Shown: positions 9,006 through 19,598, numbered from the stretch's first letter. The stretch: DNA of 48,859 bases from an uncultured Neisseriaceae bacterium (GCA_946481965.1 CAMLPN010000013.1:1-48859); one strand, 5' to 3'. The notes: a model not told the origin generated them from the sequence alone. Made by a program: numbers and translations.

Positions 9006-9899
9006 CTACACCAGCTGGTCGCCCCAATGAAGCTTTTGCCGTAAAGTCTTATAATACTGATAATCAACTGGATGTAGAATCTGTAAAGAATGCCGATAGC
9101 GCTGAATCCGAATTCGATCCATATTTTCCAGATCATAAAAAGTTTGTCCGTCAAAATGGACGCGCACATCATTACCTTTAGTCATCATAATTTCAATTTC
9201 ACTGGTATCACAGACTGCAATAGGACGATTGGACATAGATTGCGGACAAATTGGTACCAGACTAAAAGCGCGTAAAGTAGACTGTAAAATTGGTCCACCG
9301 GCTGCCAATGCATATGCAGTAGATCCGGTTGGCGTGGAGACAATTAAACCGTCAGATCGCTGAGAGTAAACAAATTCACCGTTGATAAATACTTCGAATT
9401 CAACCATTTGCCCCAAACCGCCACGACTAAGTACCACATCATTCAAGGCCAGAGAATGTGCTGTTTGCTGACCAGAACGCAAAACAGTGGCTTCCAGCAT
9501 AATGCGTTCTTCAGGCGTATATTTCCCTCTCAGCATACCCGCCAGTTGCTGCACCATTTCTGCACGCGGTACCTGTGTCAGAAAACCGAGATGCCCCTGA
9601 TGTACTCCAATCAGAGGAATCCGATACGGAGCTAGCTCACGCGCTACTGATAATAAAGTACCATCTCCACCCAGCACAATTACCAAATCACAGAGCTGTC
9701 CCATTTTTTCTTTACTGACTAGACGACACTGTTTGGGATTCTTTAACTGTGTGCTGACAAAATCAGATGTCGCTTTAACATCTATATAAACATTCAAACC
9801 CTCAGTAATCAGAAAATTAATCAACTCTTTTACAACAGACTCCATCTTCGGTGTCTGCGGTCTGGTGACGATACCGATATCATTAAATTGACTATTCAT
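9006..9899 (-). CDS. nadK: NAD kinase
   Basis: A 297-residue NAD kinase (PpnK), which phosphorylates NAD+ to NADP+. The catalytic 'GGDGT' motif is at residues 77-81 in 'VIVLGGDGTLLSVAREL'. The NAD-binding 'DGLIVSTPTGSTAYALAAGG' follows about 100 residues later, and 'HFDGQ' is near the C-terminus. The length is typical. It is divergent from miaA, with a 176-bp spacer. Confidence 0.97.
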   Translation of the reverse strand: MNSQFNDIGIVTRPQTPKMESVVKELINFLITEGLNVYIDVKATSDFVSTQLKNPKQCRLVSKEKMGQLCDLVIVLGGDGTLLSVARELAPYRIPLIGVHQGHLGFLTQVPRAEMVQQLAGMLRGKYTPEERIMLEATVLRSGQQTAHSLALNDVVLSRGGLGQMVEFEVFINGEFVYSQRSDGLIVSTPTGSTAYALAAGGPILQSTLRAFSLVPICPQSMSNRPIAVCDTSEIEIMMTKGNDVRVHFDGQTFYDLENMDRIRIQRYRHSLQILHPVDYQYYKTLRQKLHWGDQLV

Positions 9900-10075
9900 G
9901 AAGCAAAGAATCCTGATTGTTTATTGGCACACAATAAAGTGACTGGGAAGTTAATAAAACGAGGGAAACACCTATTCGATCATTCATCATTATAAAGCCT
10001 TTTACTGCTCCACGTGCATCTCGCCCTAATTAAGAGATAAAGTTACAATAACACTTTAAATAGTGTCTTATTGTT

Positions 10076-11020
10076 ATGACTTCTCTCTTGCCTAAGGTTT
10101 TTGCTCTTCTTGGTCCCACAGCTGCTGGCAAAACCAGTTTGGCACTTGCTTTGGCTGAAAAATACCCTATTGAAATCATCAGCCTAGACTCTGCTTTGGT
10201 TTATCAGGATATGGATATTGGCACAGCCAAGCCTAATGCTAAAGAATTAGCCACCGTACCCCATCACCTAATCAGTATCATTTCACCACTGCAAAGCTAT
10301 AATGCAGCACAGTTTGTCAGTGATTGCCTTAGACTGATAAAAGAAATTCATGCCCGTTCCCATTTACCGGTAATTGTGGGCGGTACGATGATGTACTACC
10401 ACGCCCTAACACAAGGTTTGAATAATCTGCCTGAAGCCGATACAGCCATTCGCAACAAATTAAATCAATTAAAACAGCAAAATGGTTCAAATTATTTGTA
10501 TACCTTATTACAACAGCTGGATCCTGTTAGTGCTCAGCGCTTAGCGGCTGGCGACAGCCAGCGCATTGAACGCGCTTTAGAGGTATATTACATCACTGGT
10601 AAGCCAATGAGCAGCCAGCTTGATAATCGTCAGACTTTACAACCACAACTGGATATTTTCAGCTTAGCATTGCTACCCGAAAACCGCGCGCAACTTCACC
10701 AGCAAATTGCCAAGCGTTTTCAAACCATGCTGTCCTCAGGATTTATAGAGGAAGTTGTAGCATTGAAACAAAAATATCCAACTTTGCATCCCGATCTGCC
10801 ATCGATACGCTGTGTAGGTTATCGGCAAGCATGGGACTATCTGGCCGGTACTATCGACCAGCCCCAATTTATAGAACGCAGCATCGTAGCCACACGCCAA
10901 TTAGCCAAACGACAACTTACTTGGTTACGTAAAGTTCAGCCACATTTAAGTATAGATCCCTTCACTTCCCCAAACCTATTAGATCAGGCTGATGCAGCCT
11001 TTAAAACATTTTTTGCTTAG
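10076..11020 (+). CDS. miaA: tRNA dimethylallyltransferase
   Basis: A 314-residue MiaA, which adds the isopentenyl group to A37 of UNN-reading tRNAs. P-loop 'GPTAAGKT' is at residues 13-20. The substrate-binding 'SLDSALVYQDMDIGTAKP' region is at about 36-53, and 'GGTMMYY' and 'IRCVGYRQAWDYL' are family signatures. The length matches the family. It is followed by a 12-bp hairpin at 11036-11064. Confidence 0.97.
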   Translation: MTSLLPKVFALLGPTAAGKTSLALALAEKYPIEIISLDSALVYQDMDIGTAKPNAKELATVPHHLISIISPLQSYNAAQFVSDCLRLIKEIHARSHLPVIVGGTMMYYHALTQGLNNLPEADTAIRNKLNQLKQQNGSNYLYTLLQQLDPVSAQRLAAGDSQRIERALEVYYITGKPMSSQLDNRQTLQPQLDIFSLALLPENRAQLHQQIAKRFQTMLSSGFIEEVVALKQKYPTLHPDLPSIRCVGYRQAWDYLAGTIDQPQFIERSIVATRQLAKRQLTWLRKVQPHLSIDPFTSPNLLDQADAAFKTFFA

Positions 11021-11035
11021 TCACTCACCTGAAAA

Positions 11036-11064
11036 ATTCTGTGAATAGAAATTATTCACAGAAT
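11036..11064 (+). terminator. Terminator-like hairpin after miaA
   Basis: A perfect 12-bp stem, ATTCTGTGAATA at 11036-11047 and its complement at 11053-11064, with a GAAAT loop, sixteen bases after the miaA stop. No T-run follows, so it may act as a Rho-assisted or processing structure. Confidence 0.55.
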
Positions 11065-11371
11065 AGAAAGTCAGCATCGACACTAACAAAATAGATTGGA
11101 TCTTCTAGATAACTTAATACATTGTATTATATTAACAAATTCCACCTTTTAAATAATCCACTCAAGATTTAAACTGCGCACAAAAAATAAATCCGGCGAT
11201 AATTAAAGCCAAACCAGACTGTTTACAGTAAAATACCGCCCGTTGTGCCTATTTTAAATACAGCCATACTTATTATTTATTGCATGAATATCACCGAGTA
11301 TGTAACAGCACATCTTAACGCTTCCTACTGACCAGAGGTCAGAAAATTTCGATTTCATTTGGAGAAAAACG
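11065..11371. other. Upstream region of the CoA-transferase gene
   Basis: About 300 bases with no gene seen. It should contain the promoter of the CoA-transferase; the gene's GGAG ribosome site sits directly before 11372. Confidence 0.4.
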
Positions 11372-12949
11372 ATGTCCGCACAAGATCGTATTCGTAACTC
11401 ATCACTTCACTCTCGCCTTATGTCAGCTGCTGAGGCTGCATCCCTGATTTCTCATGACGCCATTGTGGGTATGAGTGGTTTTACCGGAGCCGGTTACCCC
11501 AAAGAATTACCCAAAGCCATAGCAGAACTGGCTGCTCACGAACACAGTGCCGGCCGACCATATAAAATTAATCTGTGGACAGGTGCTTCTACTGCACCTG
11601 ATTGTGATGGTGTACTGGCCGAGGCACATGCCATTAACCAGCGTTTGCCATTTAACAGCGATCGTGATGTTCGTCAGGAAATCAATAATGGCGAAATTAA
11701 TTTTATCGATATTCATCTGTCTAGCGTTGCTCAGCTAGCCCAGTTTGGCTTCTTAGGCCATATGGACGTAGCTATTATAGAAATTCTTGGTATTACCGAA
11801 GATGGTTTGCTGATTCCTTCGACTGCGGTAGGCAATAATCAAACTTGGCTGGATATTGCAGACAAAGTCATTCTGGAAGTAAACACTGGTTTACCACTAC
11901 AAATGGAAGGCATGCATGACATCTATCTGGATGATGCTATCCCTCCGCATCGTACTCCGATTAATATTAATCGTGCCGATGACCGCATTGGTATACCTCA
12001 TCTGAAAGTCGATTTAGACAAAGTTGTTGCGATTGTCGAAGCAAATGCCCCTGATCGTGATAACGTTTTCAGCGAACCCGATGAAAAATCAAAACAAATC
12101 GCCGAATACATCGTTGACTTCCTGACTCATGAAATCAAACAGGGTCGAATGCCCAAAGAAATGTTACCTATTCAATCTGGTGTGGGTAATGTCGCCAATG
12201 CCGTACTGGCCGGATTATTAACTGGTCCGTTTGAAAACCTGTATGGCTATACCGAAGTATTACAGGACGGCATGCTGGATCTGATTCGTGAAGGTAAAAT
12301 GTTAACAGCATCTGCAACCGCTATTTCACTATCTGCTAAAGCATTTAAAGATTTTATTGATAATATCGATTTTTATCGCGAACGCATCATCCTGCGCTCT
12401 CAAGATATCTCTAATCATCCTGAGCTGATTCGCCGACTTGGTATTATCGGTATGAATTCAATGATTGAGGCCGACATATACGGTAATATCAATTCTACTC
12501 ATGTTATGGGTACTGGCATGATGAATGGTATTGGCGGTTCTGGTGACTTTGCCCGCAATTGTTATCTGAACTTCTTTGTGACACCATCTACTGCCAAAGA
12601 TGATAAAATCTCCTGTATCGTACCGATGGTATCCCATGTAGATCATACAGAACACGATACCCAGATTATTGTGACCGAACAAGGTCTGGCCGATTTACGT
12701 GGTTTAGCTCCTCGTCAGCGTGCCAAAGTAATGATAGAAAAATGTGCTCATCCAGACTTCCGTGATCAATTACAAGATTATTACGATCGTGCTCTGAAAA
12801 CAGCTAAAGGCATTCATACGCCACATATATTGACCGAAGCATTAGGCTGGCACCAACAATTCATCGAAACTGGTAGCATGAAACTGCAATCGCAAAGCAA
12901 AGAAAATAAAAGCCAAGCAAAAAAAGCAAAAAAAAGCAAAGCACCGTGA
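11372..12949 (+). CDS. Acetyl-CoA hydrolase/transferase family; probable succinyl-CoA:acetate CoA-transferase
   Basis: A 525-residue class I CoA-transferase of the acetyl-CoA hydrolase family. Seen: N-terminal 'VGMSGFTGAGYPKELPKAI' (about 31-50); the region 'LYGYTEVLQDGMLDLI' (about 290-305), whose Glu corresponds to the catalytic glutamate that forms the CoA thioester; and 'GIGGSGDFARN' (about 387-397). These match AarC/YgfH-type enzymes that exchange CoA between succinyl-CoA and acetate or propionate. Such an enzyme can close a TCA cycle without succinyl-CoA synthetase. The C-terminus has an extra Lys/Ser/Gln-rich tail of about 20 residues. A strong GGAGAAAAAC site precedes the ATG. Which carboxylate is the acceptor is inference. 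Confidence 0.9.
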   Translation: MSAQDRIRNSSLHSRLMSAAEAASLISHDAIVGMSGFTGAGYPKELPKAIAELAAHEHSAGRPYKINLWTGASTAPDCDGVLAEAHAINQRLPFNSDRDVRQEINNGEINFIDIHLSSVAQLAQFGFLGHMDVAIIEILGITEDGLLIPSTAVGNNQTWLDIADKVILEVNTGLPLQMEGMHDIYLDDAIPPHRTPININRADDRIGIPHLKVDLDKVVAIVEANAPDRDNVFSEPDEKSKQIAEYIVDFLTHEIKQGRMPKEMLPIQSGVGNVANAVLAGLLTGPFENLYGYTEVLQDGMLDLIREGKMLTASATAISLSAKAFKDFIDNIDFYRERIILRSQDISNHPELIRRLGIIGMNSMIEADIYGNINSTHVMGTGMMNGIGGSGDFARNCYLNFFVTPSTAKDDKISCIVPMVSHVDHTEHDTQIIVTEQGLADLRGLAPRQRAKVMIEKCAHPDFRDQLQDYYDRALKTAKGIHTPHILTEALGWHQQFIETGSMKLQSQSKENKSQAKKAKKSKAP

Positions 12950-12993
12950 TTATGAACTGATCCCAAAAGATCACGCATAAGATTATTTTAAAC

Positions 12994-13027
12994 AATAGAA
13001 GAGAAAATCAACTATTTCTCTTCTATT
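12994..13027 (+). terminator. Terminator after CoA-transferase
   Basis: A 13-bp inverted repeat: AATAGAAGAGAAA at 12994-13006 and its complement at 13015-13027, followed by a T-rich stretch. It lies about 45 bp after the stop codon. Confidence 0.75.
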
Positions 13028-13083
13028 TATTTATAATAAATTCATTAATCATTATACCAGTTAGATTCGGACTTGGAGGCTTT

Positions 13084-13578
13084 ATGTCGCGAAAGAGGCA
13101 GGTTTATAAAATTCTAAAAGATATGCATATACGGTACTCTGTAGTGGGTCATCCAGCAGCGTTAACGACACAAAAAGCGGATGGTTATATTGCACGCAAA
13201 AAGGCAGTGCGTACTAAAACGCTATTTTTAACTAATCGCAACAATACCATTTTTTATTTGTTAGTAATGGATGCTGCTAAATGTATGAATTTTAAGAAAT
13301 TAGCCAAACTACTTGGGGATAAACGCATACGTTTTGCTTCCGACGATGAGCTAAAGGAGAAAATGCGATTACCTCCCGGCGTAGTCTCTATCTTCGGTTT
13401 GCTAAACAACCCTGAAAAAGATATCAGACTCTATCTTGATATAGATCTACTGGAGGAAAAGATCATCACATTTCACCCTAACGATAAGACTAAAACGATT
13501 TTTATATCCACGGAAGATATGATCCAGTTTACCATCAACATAGGTTATAACTATGGAGTGATCAATATCCCTTGCTAG
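13084..13578 (+). CDS. YbaK/ProX-type aminoacyl-tRNA deacylase
   Basis: A 164-residue free-standing editing-domain protein of the YbaK/ProRS-associated family. Features match the ProXp (PrdX/ProX) branch: 'KTLFLTNRNNTIFYLLVMDA' (about 40-59), 'RFASDDELKEKMRLPPGVVS' (about 82-101), and 'IDLLEEKIITFHPNDKTKTI' near the end. The family hydrolyses mischarged Ala- or Cys-tRNA(Pro), protecting proline codons. GGAGG five bases before the ATG supports the start. It stands alone between a terminator and a long spacer. Substrate specificity cannot be read reliably from sequence. Confidence 0.85.
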   Translation: MSRKRQVYKILKDMHIRYSVVGHPAALTTQKADGYIARKKAVRTKTLFLTNRNNTIFYLLVMDAAKCMNFKKLAKLLGDKRIRFASDDELKEKMRLPPGVVSIFGLLNNPEKDIRLYLDIDLLEEKIITFHPNDKTKTIFISTEDMIQFTINIGYNYGVINIPC

Positions 13579-14237
13579 CTTTGTAAACTTTTTTAACGCA
13601 ATGAATGATGGTTCTTAACCATATACTCATTCTCTTTTCCTGCAAAAATTATAAAGTGAATCAGGTGCCCTGTACGGACTGAATTTTATATTGAACAGAA
13701 CGCAGTTTTTTAAGTTCTTTTATCCTGATACAACAGAAATAAAAATCAATCCTCCCCCCCTCATACTCGCTTCTGCTTGCACGCCACTAAAATAATTTAA
13801 TTAAATTCAAATTAAAAAGTTGAGCTTGAGTAACAAATAATGGTAAAAAGATCTAACTTCCTATACTCCTGTCAGTACCGAAAATATAAATCGTATCATT
13901 AGTATCAAAGTACCTTCCATTTTTAAATATGTAGAACAACATAGCTAAATATCAGCATAATGGTAATATTCTGATCTATCCACATAATAAAATATAAAAA
14001 AATTTTTGGATCACTTTGTTCACAGCAGGAATATTTAAAATAGATTAAACTTTTTAACTTACATCAAATACTATAAACTTGATATAATTTATCATACAAT
14101 TACAATTGTATTGAACTATACCTTTTTTATATACCTTATTTCTCGTCACATCCATTTAATAATGATTAATGTTAAAAAGTACTGCCTAGTAGCAAAAGAC
14201 CAGTTTATTATCATTGAATAAATACAGAGATAACATA
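13579..14237. other. Long AT-rich region upstream of the PilC/PilY1 gene
   Basis: About 660 bases with no supported gene. A run of seven C residues lies at 13754-13760, too far from the adhesin start to alter its frame. Part of the stretch near 13660-13740 may be an old coding relic, but no family is recognisable. Confidence 0.4.
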
Positions 14238-17200
14238 ATGCAGAACAAAATCAATTACAAACTATTAACTTTCTTGTTATTGTTAAATCAACCATTTACA
14301 TATGCAGTCAATCAGAAATTTGCAGATATACCACTGAATTTACAAAATGAATCTACAGTTACTATTTCTTCTGATGCAAAGATTCCGCTCAAACCCAATG
14401 TCACATTTTTCATTAATAATACGGGTAGCATGAGTGTGATTAATACAACTACTGGAGCAGGCCCTAAGAGCAAAGACGTTGCGAACGCACTTTATCACAT
14501 TCGAGATAACTATTGGGAGGATTTCAATTTTAGTGTGAAACCTTTGAACGGTTATGCTAGGAGTTTTTTGGGAGATGGTACTTACTATTCGCAATTTATG
14601 GGATTCTCAAGTAGCAGCAGAAACACCCACCAAAATAATGATAATCTTACTCACTTCAATAGTGCCATTTCTACTATAGGTGATAAATATCATAATATGC
14701 TTTATACATATGACTATGGCTACTTTCCGGCGCGTTTATTCGCCATCGCCAGAAATACAGTGATGAATCAATTACAATATCGCTGTCAAAAATCATATTT
14801 AATCATACTAGCTTCAGCAAATGACAGTCCTAGAAAATGGCGTCTACCAGCAACAGATATCCATTGGAATTTGTGGCCACCAAAAGAAGAATCGCCTGCA
14901 AAAGATGGCTATTTTGATGGAGTAATTTATGAAGGACAATTTCAACCAATTCAAAAGAAAGGAATAACTTATCGTCATAGAGATGACGATTATTTGAAGA
15001 GTGAGGGTGGATTGCATCTGATGCAGTATTATACTGATACCCTTCGAACCAAAAGTTTTGGCAAATATATTTATGACCAAGATGTTGTTGATGAGAGTGG
15101 AACTGCTTGGACTCGTAAAACAAATAGAAGAACAGGTGATAAAGCTAGTCTACCGTGGGATGGCCCCGATCCATTGGCACATTTACCAGGTCATTCGCCA
15201 ACTTATACCCAGACTGCAACCACATTTACTATTGGTTGGAATATGTTTGAATATTATCCACTATCATCTCCTGTAAATGATCAGCTGAAATTGGCAGCTT
15301 CGCCCAGGCCTGATTACGATCCTGCTACCAATCCAAATAGTCGGTATGCTTATTTTCCCAATACTGCTCAAGAGTTGGTGAAAGCCTTTGACGATATAGC
15401 TCAAGAAATTAAAAGACTGCAAAAATCTGAAGCTAGGCAAAATGAGGAAGTAGTGGTTACTGGGCCAGCATTAGGAGAAGCTAGGGCTGAAACAAATACC
15501 AAATTACAAAACTTATTGGTTAAAAATAGAATTGAAACCGCTAACTGGAGCAGTCAGTTGTGTTTTCACAATCTGAATGAATCAGCTGAAGATTTAAAAT
15601 CCTGTCATAAACAACCTTCTTTCAACAATCGTCAACTGGTCTTAAATGATGGGCAAAATTCATATTTGTATACAAACACTTTGCAAGGTCTAAATAATCA
15701 AACATTTAAAATTCCTAACAATAGAGATTTGAACCAAAATGAATGGCTTGAAGGTTTATTAAATTGGTTTAGTCGTCATTCAAATCAAAACATTAAGCAA
15801 GAAAATTTTGTACTTGATTACCGACAAAGAAATGATAAAGCTAACCATGGTTCTACCAGAAATATGGGAGATATCATCAATAATCCTATCGAAACCATTG
15901 GCGATAACGAATTTAATAAACAAAAATATCTAATTACCTCTGCCAATGATGGCATGGTATATGTATTCAGAGCGACCAATAACGATAATAATCCTTATGA
16001 TCTTAAATTTAACTATATGCCTATGGCGATTGAACGTGATAGTACCGATGGTAGTGATCTGGTCAGCCATTATTATAAAGATCTGACTAGTAATAATTAT
16101 GGAAAAGATCCTGCTCATCCACACAGATATTTGTTGAATGGTGGATTTACTGTTGTTCAAACTCCTGCTTTACCTAACAAACCGAAACAAATTTTTATGG
16201 TGTCCAATATGGGCCAGGCAGGCCGTGGTGCTTTTGCCATAAATGTTGGTGGTAAAGATTTAGTGTCAGGTTTACCTATCGCTGCCGAAAATATCAACAA
16301 CGCAGGCTGGTATAAAGACTTGTTTTTATTCCAAACACCAACTGGTGCTGACAACCATTTTGGCTACACCATTGGCACTCCAAAAATAGCTATTACACGC
16401 GTAAACCGTGATCAGAATGCTTCTAATACTAGCTATAATGATCATTTACGTGAAGCAACATTCATCAATAATGGTTTCAACTACCCAGGAATAGATAGTG
16501 ACAATAACGAATCAGCCTTATATATTTATGATGTACTGGGAGTAGATGTTGGAAATACCACCTTTCAGCGTATTGGCGATGCTAAAGGTACGCTCATTAG
16601 AAAACTTACAGCACCTGATGGCAAGGGTGGCTTAGCGACACCAACTATTTATGATATTAACGATGATGGTGTTGCAGATCTGGTTTATGCAGGCGATTAT
16701 CATGGTAATTTGTATCGCTTTGATATCCGCGATCCCAATCCTGGTAAATGGAAAGTTAAGAAAATTTTTACAGCTACTGGCCCGATCACAGCCCCTCCGG
16801 CATTATTTAAACCAGATTATGATGCTAATGATCCACGTATTGATCACAAAGTGATTGTGGTATTTGGCACTGGTAGTGATATTTATCAAAATGATCTGAC
16901 TAAAAAAGATCAACAAGCTATCTATGGCATCTACGACGATCATGATGATGATAGTAGTACGGTTATCAATAAAGGCCAGTTATTACAACAAACCATGACT
17001 TACAGTGCAGACGGCAAATTCGGTCAATTATCGAACAAGCCATTTTCATCCTCACAATTTAAAGGTTGGTATTTTAATCTGCATACTGATGGTGAGCGTG
17101 TAGTGACTTCATTTGACCAATTACTAACAACTGGCATAATTATTACCAGAGCATATAATGTTAATGTTAACATTACTAAAGAAACGACTACTCGTGATGA

Positions 17201-17672
17201 CAAACCTATCCACATTGATGGAATACTTGGAGGAGTACCAGTTGTTTCAAATGGCAAGAATGGTAATAAAATATATGATCCGTGTGTAGATTACAAAACA
17301 ACTGCAGCAACAACTGCTACTGAATCACTTTCTCGTTTGACGCAGTTTGATGCTCGTAACGGTGGTGCACTAGGCTCTAATAGTCCGCGCATCAAACTTA
17401 AAAATGAAGATAATTTTTACCACAGTGTACGTATGAGTGGACTAATTGGTCTGAGAATATCAACCGATATTCAATACAATAATTTCAAAGCTGGTGTTTC
17501 TGGTAATCAGAAGATACCGGGTTCAGCTCCTACAGCAAAACACTGCTTACATGAATTGCCGCATGGTTCGCTCTCCAATGATCAAGCAATTGATTTTGAA
17601 AACATTCCATTATGTGGAATAAATTTCAAACGACTAAGTTGGCAGGAAATAAAAACCGGTTATTTCGATTAA
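14238..17672 (+). CDS. pilC: PilC/PilY1-type type IV pilus tip adhesin
   Basis: About 1144 residues with the PilC/PilY1 layout. A signal peptide (about 1-24) is followed by an N-terminal von Willebrand A-like region and a C-terminal beta-propeller (about 520-1140) of the PilY1 family. The propeller includes a calcium-loop-like 'YDINDDGVADLVYAGDYHGN' near residues 805-825. In relatives this protein caps the pilus, promotes pilus assembly and mediates adhesion and twitching. The MIDAS-like site reads 'FFINNTGSMS' (about 57-66) rather than the usual DxSxS. The ATG at 14238 is chosen over a TTG at 14214 because it directly precedes the signal peptide. No poly-G phase-variation tract is seen inside the gene. 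Confidence 0.92.
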   Translation: MQNKINYKLLTFLLLLNQPFTYAVNQKFADIPLNLQNESTVTISSDAKIPLKPNVTFFINNTGSMSVINTTTGAGPKSKDVANALYHIRDNYWEDFNFSVKPLNGYARSFLGDGTYYSQFMGFSSSSRNTHQNNDNLTHFNSAISTIGDKYHNMLYTYDYGYFPARLFAIARNTVMNQLQYRCQKSYLIILASANDSPRKWRLPATDIHWNLWPPKEESPAKDGYFDGVIYEGQFQPIQKKGITYRHRDDDYLKSEGGLHLMQYYTDTLRTKSFGKYIYDQDVVDESGTAWTRKTNRRTGDKASLPWDGPDPLAHLPGHSPTYTQTATTFTIGWNMFEYYPLSSPVNDQLKLAASPRPDYDPATNPNSRYAYFPNTAQELVKAFDDIAQEIKRLQKSEARQNEEVVVTGPALGEARAETNTKLQNLLVKNRIETANWSSQLCFHNLNESAEDLKSCHKQPSFNNRQLVLNDGQNSYLYTNTLQGLNNQTFKIPNNRDLNQNEWLEGLLNWFSRHSNQNIKQENFVLDYRQRNDKANHGSTRNMGDIINNPIETIGDNEFNKQKYLITSANDGMVYVFRATNNDNNPYDLKFNYMPMAIERDSTDGSDLVSHYYKDLTSNNYGKDPAHPHRYLLNGGFTVVQTPALPNKPKQIFMVSNMGQAGRGAFAINVGGKDLVSGLPIAAENINNAGWYKDLFLFQTPTGADNHFGYTIGTPKIAITRVNRDQNASNTSYNDHLREATFINNGFNYPGIDSDNNESALYIYDVLGVDVGNTTFQRIGDAKGTLIRKLTAPDGKGGLATPTIYDINDDGVADLVYAGDYHGNLYRFDIRDPNPGKWKVKKIFTATGPITAPPALFKPDYDANDPRIDHKVIVVFGTGSDIYQNDLTKKDQQAIYGIYDDHDDDSSTVINKGQLLQQTMTYSADGKFGQLSNKPFSSSQFKGWYFNLHTDGERVVTSFDQLLTTGIIITRAYNVNVNITKETTTRDDKPIHIDGILGGVPVVSNGKNGNKIYDPCVDYKTTAATTATESLSRLTQFDARNGGALGSNSPRIKLKNEDNFYHSVRMSGLIGLRISTDIQYNNFKAGVSGNQKIPGSAPTAKHCLHELPHGSLSNDQAIDFENIPLCGINFKRLSWQEIKTGYFD

Positions 17673-17694
17673 AAACCGAAATTTATAAGGATTT

Positions 17695-17727
17695 ACTATG
17701 GTCAGATATCTATCTGACCATAGTTTT
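17695..17727 (+). terminator. Terminator after the PilC/PilY1 gene
   Basis: A near-perfect palindrome: ACTATGGTCAGATA at 17695-17708 and its complement at 17711-17724, then TTT. It lies about 20 bp after the stop codon. Confidence 0.75.
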
Positions 17728-18237
17728 ATTAATCAACTATGTTTAAATAAATAAAATCAATTAATAAAGGGATTCGCCAACAAAAACAGCAAGCATAATA
17801 AGCTGCATTAATAATTACTCTTTAATTTTACTGAAAGGTTATTCGTTTTATAAATATCTGTTTAACGGTAATTATGTTAATCATTCGCGGAATTTAATTA
17901 TATTATTTACTATTTAGTAAAAAATTCTACTACTCAACATAATTTGTCTCTTATAGTTAAAACTATATCTTAAAAATTTTTTCAGGCTGAGCAATAATAA
18001 ATAAATATATATATTTTCGTATACGGTATAACTGATAGTTGTTAACACTATGTCTGCGTTAATGCATTAAGGTGATTAACCAACTTGAATCAAAACCGAA
18101 TACAATTTTATTAATAGCAGTTAACAAATTCAGCCACATCGGCAGCACTATCGGCTAAAATATCTTTAACGGTAAATTTACCTATCATTATTATTTCTCT
18201 ACACTTTTTCAATTTCCATCTTAAAGGAATCAAGATT
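17728..18237. other. Spacer upstream of glyA
   Basis: About 500 AT-rich bases. No riboswitch fold was recognised. A 25-codon minus-strand frame at 18111-18188 is open and has an AGAG site before its ATG, but nothing else supports it as a gene. Confidence 0.4.
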
Positions 18238-19488
18238 ATGTTTTCTAAAGAATTGACTATCGAAAAATTTGACCCTGAATTGGCCAAAGCCATAGCACAG
18301 GAAGACCAACGCCAACAGGATCATGTTGAGCTGATTGCCTCAGAAAATTATGTCAGCTATGCAGTAATGGAAGCTCAGGGCAGCCAGCTAACCAATAAAT
18401 ATGCCGAAGGCTATCCGGGTAAACGTTATTATGGTGGCTGTGAATATGTTGATATTGTCGAAGAATTGGCCATTAACCGTCTGAAAGAGTTATTTGGTGC
18501 TACCTATGTCAATGTACAACCCCATTCTGGATCTCAGGCCAATCAAGCTGTTTATGCCAGCGTACTCAAGCCCGGTGACACCATTTTAGGTATGTCTCTG
18601 GCACATGGTGGACACCTTACTCATGGTGCCAGCGTAAATATTTCCGGTCGTTTATATAATGTTATTGCTTACGGGCTGGACGAAAATGAAGTATTGAATT
18701 ACAACGAAGTAGAAAAACTGGCTCTCGAACACAAGCCGAAAATGATTGTTGCAGGTGCTTCTGCCTACGCTCTAGAAATTGACTGGGCTCGTTTCCGTGC
18801 TATCGCGGATAAGGTAGGCGCTTATTTATTTGTAGACATGGCTCATTATGCCGGCTTGGTGGCTGCTAACGAATATCCCAATCCAGTTCCTTATGCCGAT
18901 TTCGTCACCACCACAACCCATAAAACGCTGCGCGGACCACGCGGAGGTGTCATTCTTTCTCGCAGTGACGAACATGCTAAGGCACTTAATTCTGCCATTT
19001 TCCCTTGCCTTCAGGGTGGTCCATTAATGCATGTTATTGCTGCCAAAGCCGTAGCCTTCAAAGAAGCACTACAACCAGAATTTACTCAATATGCTAAACA
19101 GGTTAAGGCCAACGCTAAAGTTTTAGCAGAAACCTTGATTGAACGAGGTTTACGCATTGTTTCTGGTAAAACAGAAAGCCATATGTTCCTTGTTGATCTG
19201 CGCCCTAAAAAAATTACCGGTAAAACTGCTGAAGCGGTATTGGGGAAAGCCAATATTACCGTCAACAAAAATGCCATACCTAATGATCCTGAAAAACCTT
19301 TTGTTACTTCTGGTATTCGGTTGGGTACAGCAGCTATTACTACGCGTGGTTTTAAAGAAAACGATACCCGTGAACTGGCTCATCTGATAGCAGATGCATT
19401 TGAAAATGCTGAAAACGAACAGATGATTGCAGAAATTGGAAATAAGGTAAAAAATATTTGCAATCGCTTACCGGTTTATAGCAAATAA
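18238..19488 (+). CDS. glyA: Serine hydroxymethyltransferase
   Basis: A 416-residue SHMT, the PLP enzyme that converts serine and tetrahydrofolate to glycine and methylene-THF. Seen: '[20 protein letters not shown]' (about 27-46), '[14 protein letters not shown]' (59-72), and the PLP-lysine motif '[15 protein letters not shown]' (about 223-237). It has the full family length. AAGGA lies nine bases before the ATG. It appears monocistronic, with its own hairpin terminator downstream. Confidence 0.98.
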   Translation: MFSKELTIEKFDPELAKAIAQEDQRQQDHVELIASENYVSYAVMEAQGSQLTNKYAEGYPGKRYYGGCEYVDIVEELAINRLKELFGATYVNVQPHSGSQANQAVYASVLKPGDTILGMSLAHGGHLTHGASVNISGRLYNVIAYGLDENEVLNYNEVEKLALEHKPKMIVAGASAYALEIDWARFRAIADKVGAYLFVDMAHYAGLVAANEYPNPVPYADFVTTTTHKTLRGPRGGVILSRSDEHAKALNSAIFPCLQGGPLMHVIAAKAVAFKEALQPEFTQYAKQVKANAKVLAETLIERGLRIVSGKTESHMFLVDLRPKKITGKTAEAVLGKANITVNKNAIPNDPEKPFVTSGIRLGTAAITTRGFKENDTRELAHLIADAFENAENEQMIAEIGNKVKNICNRLPVYSK

Positions 19489-19550
19489 CATATATCATTA
19501 ATTAGTTAATGATATTAAATTGCTACTGCTTATAAATATAGCTATACTGA

Positions 19551-19598
19551 AAACAGATTAGAGTGTTATGAATATGATAGCACTTTAGTCTGTTTTTT
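19551..19598 (+). terminator. Terminator after glyA
   Basis: A 15-bp stem including two G:U pairs, AAACAGATTAGAGTG at 19551-19565 against 19581-19595, ending in TTTTTT. It lies about 60 bp after the glyA stop. Confidence 0.75.

Noticed and set aside
13754-13760. Run of seven C residues upstream of the PilC/PilY1 gene as a phase-variation switch
   Set aside because: It is nearly 480 bp before the start codon, not within the coding frame nor between promoter elements that I can identify.
18111-18188. A 25-codon minus-strand frame with AGAG before its ATG upstream of glyA
   Set aside because: It is too short, of no recognised family, and overlaps the likely glyA promoter region; kept only as a note.
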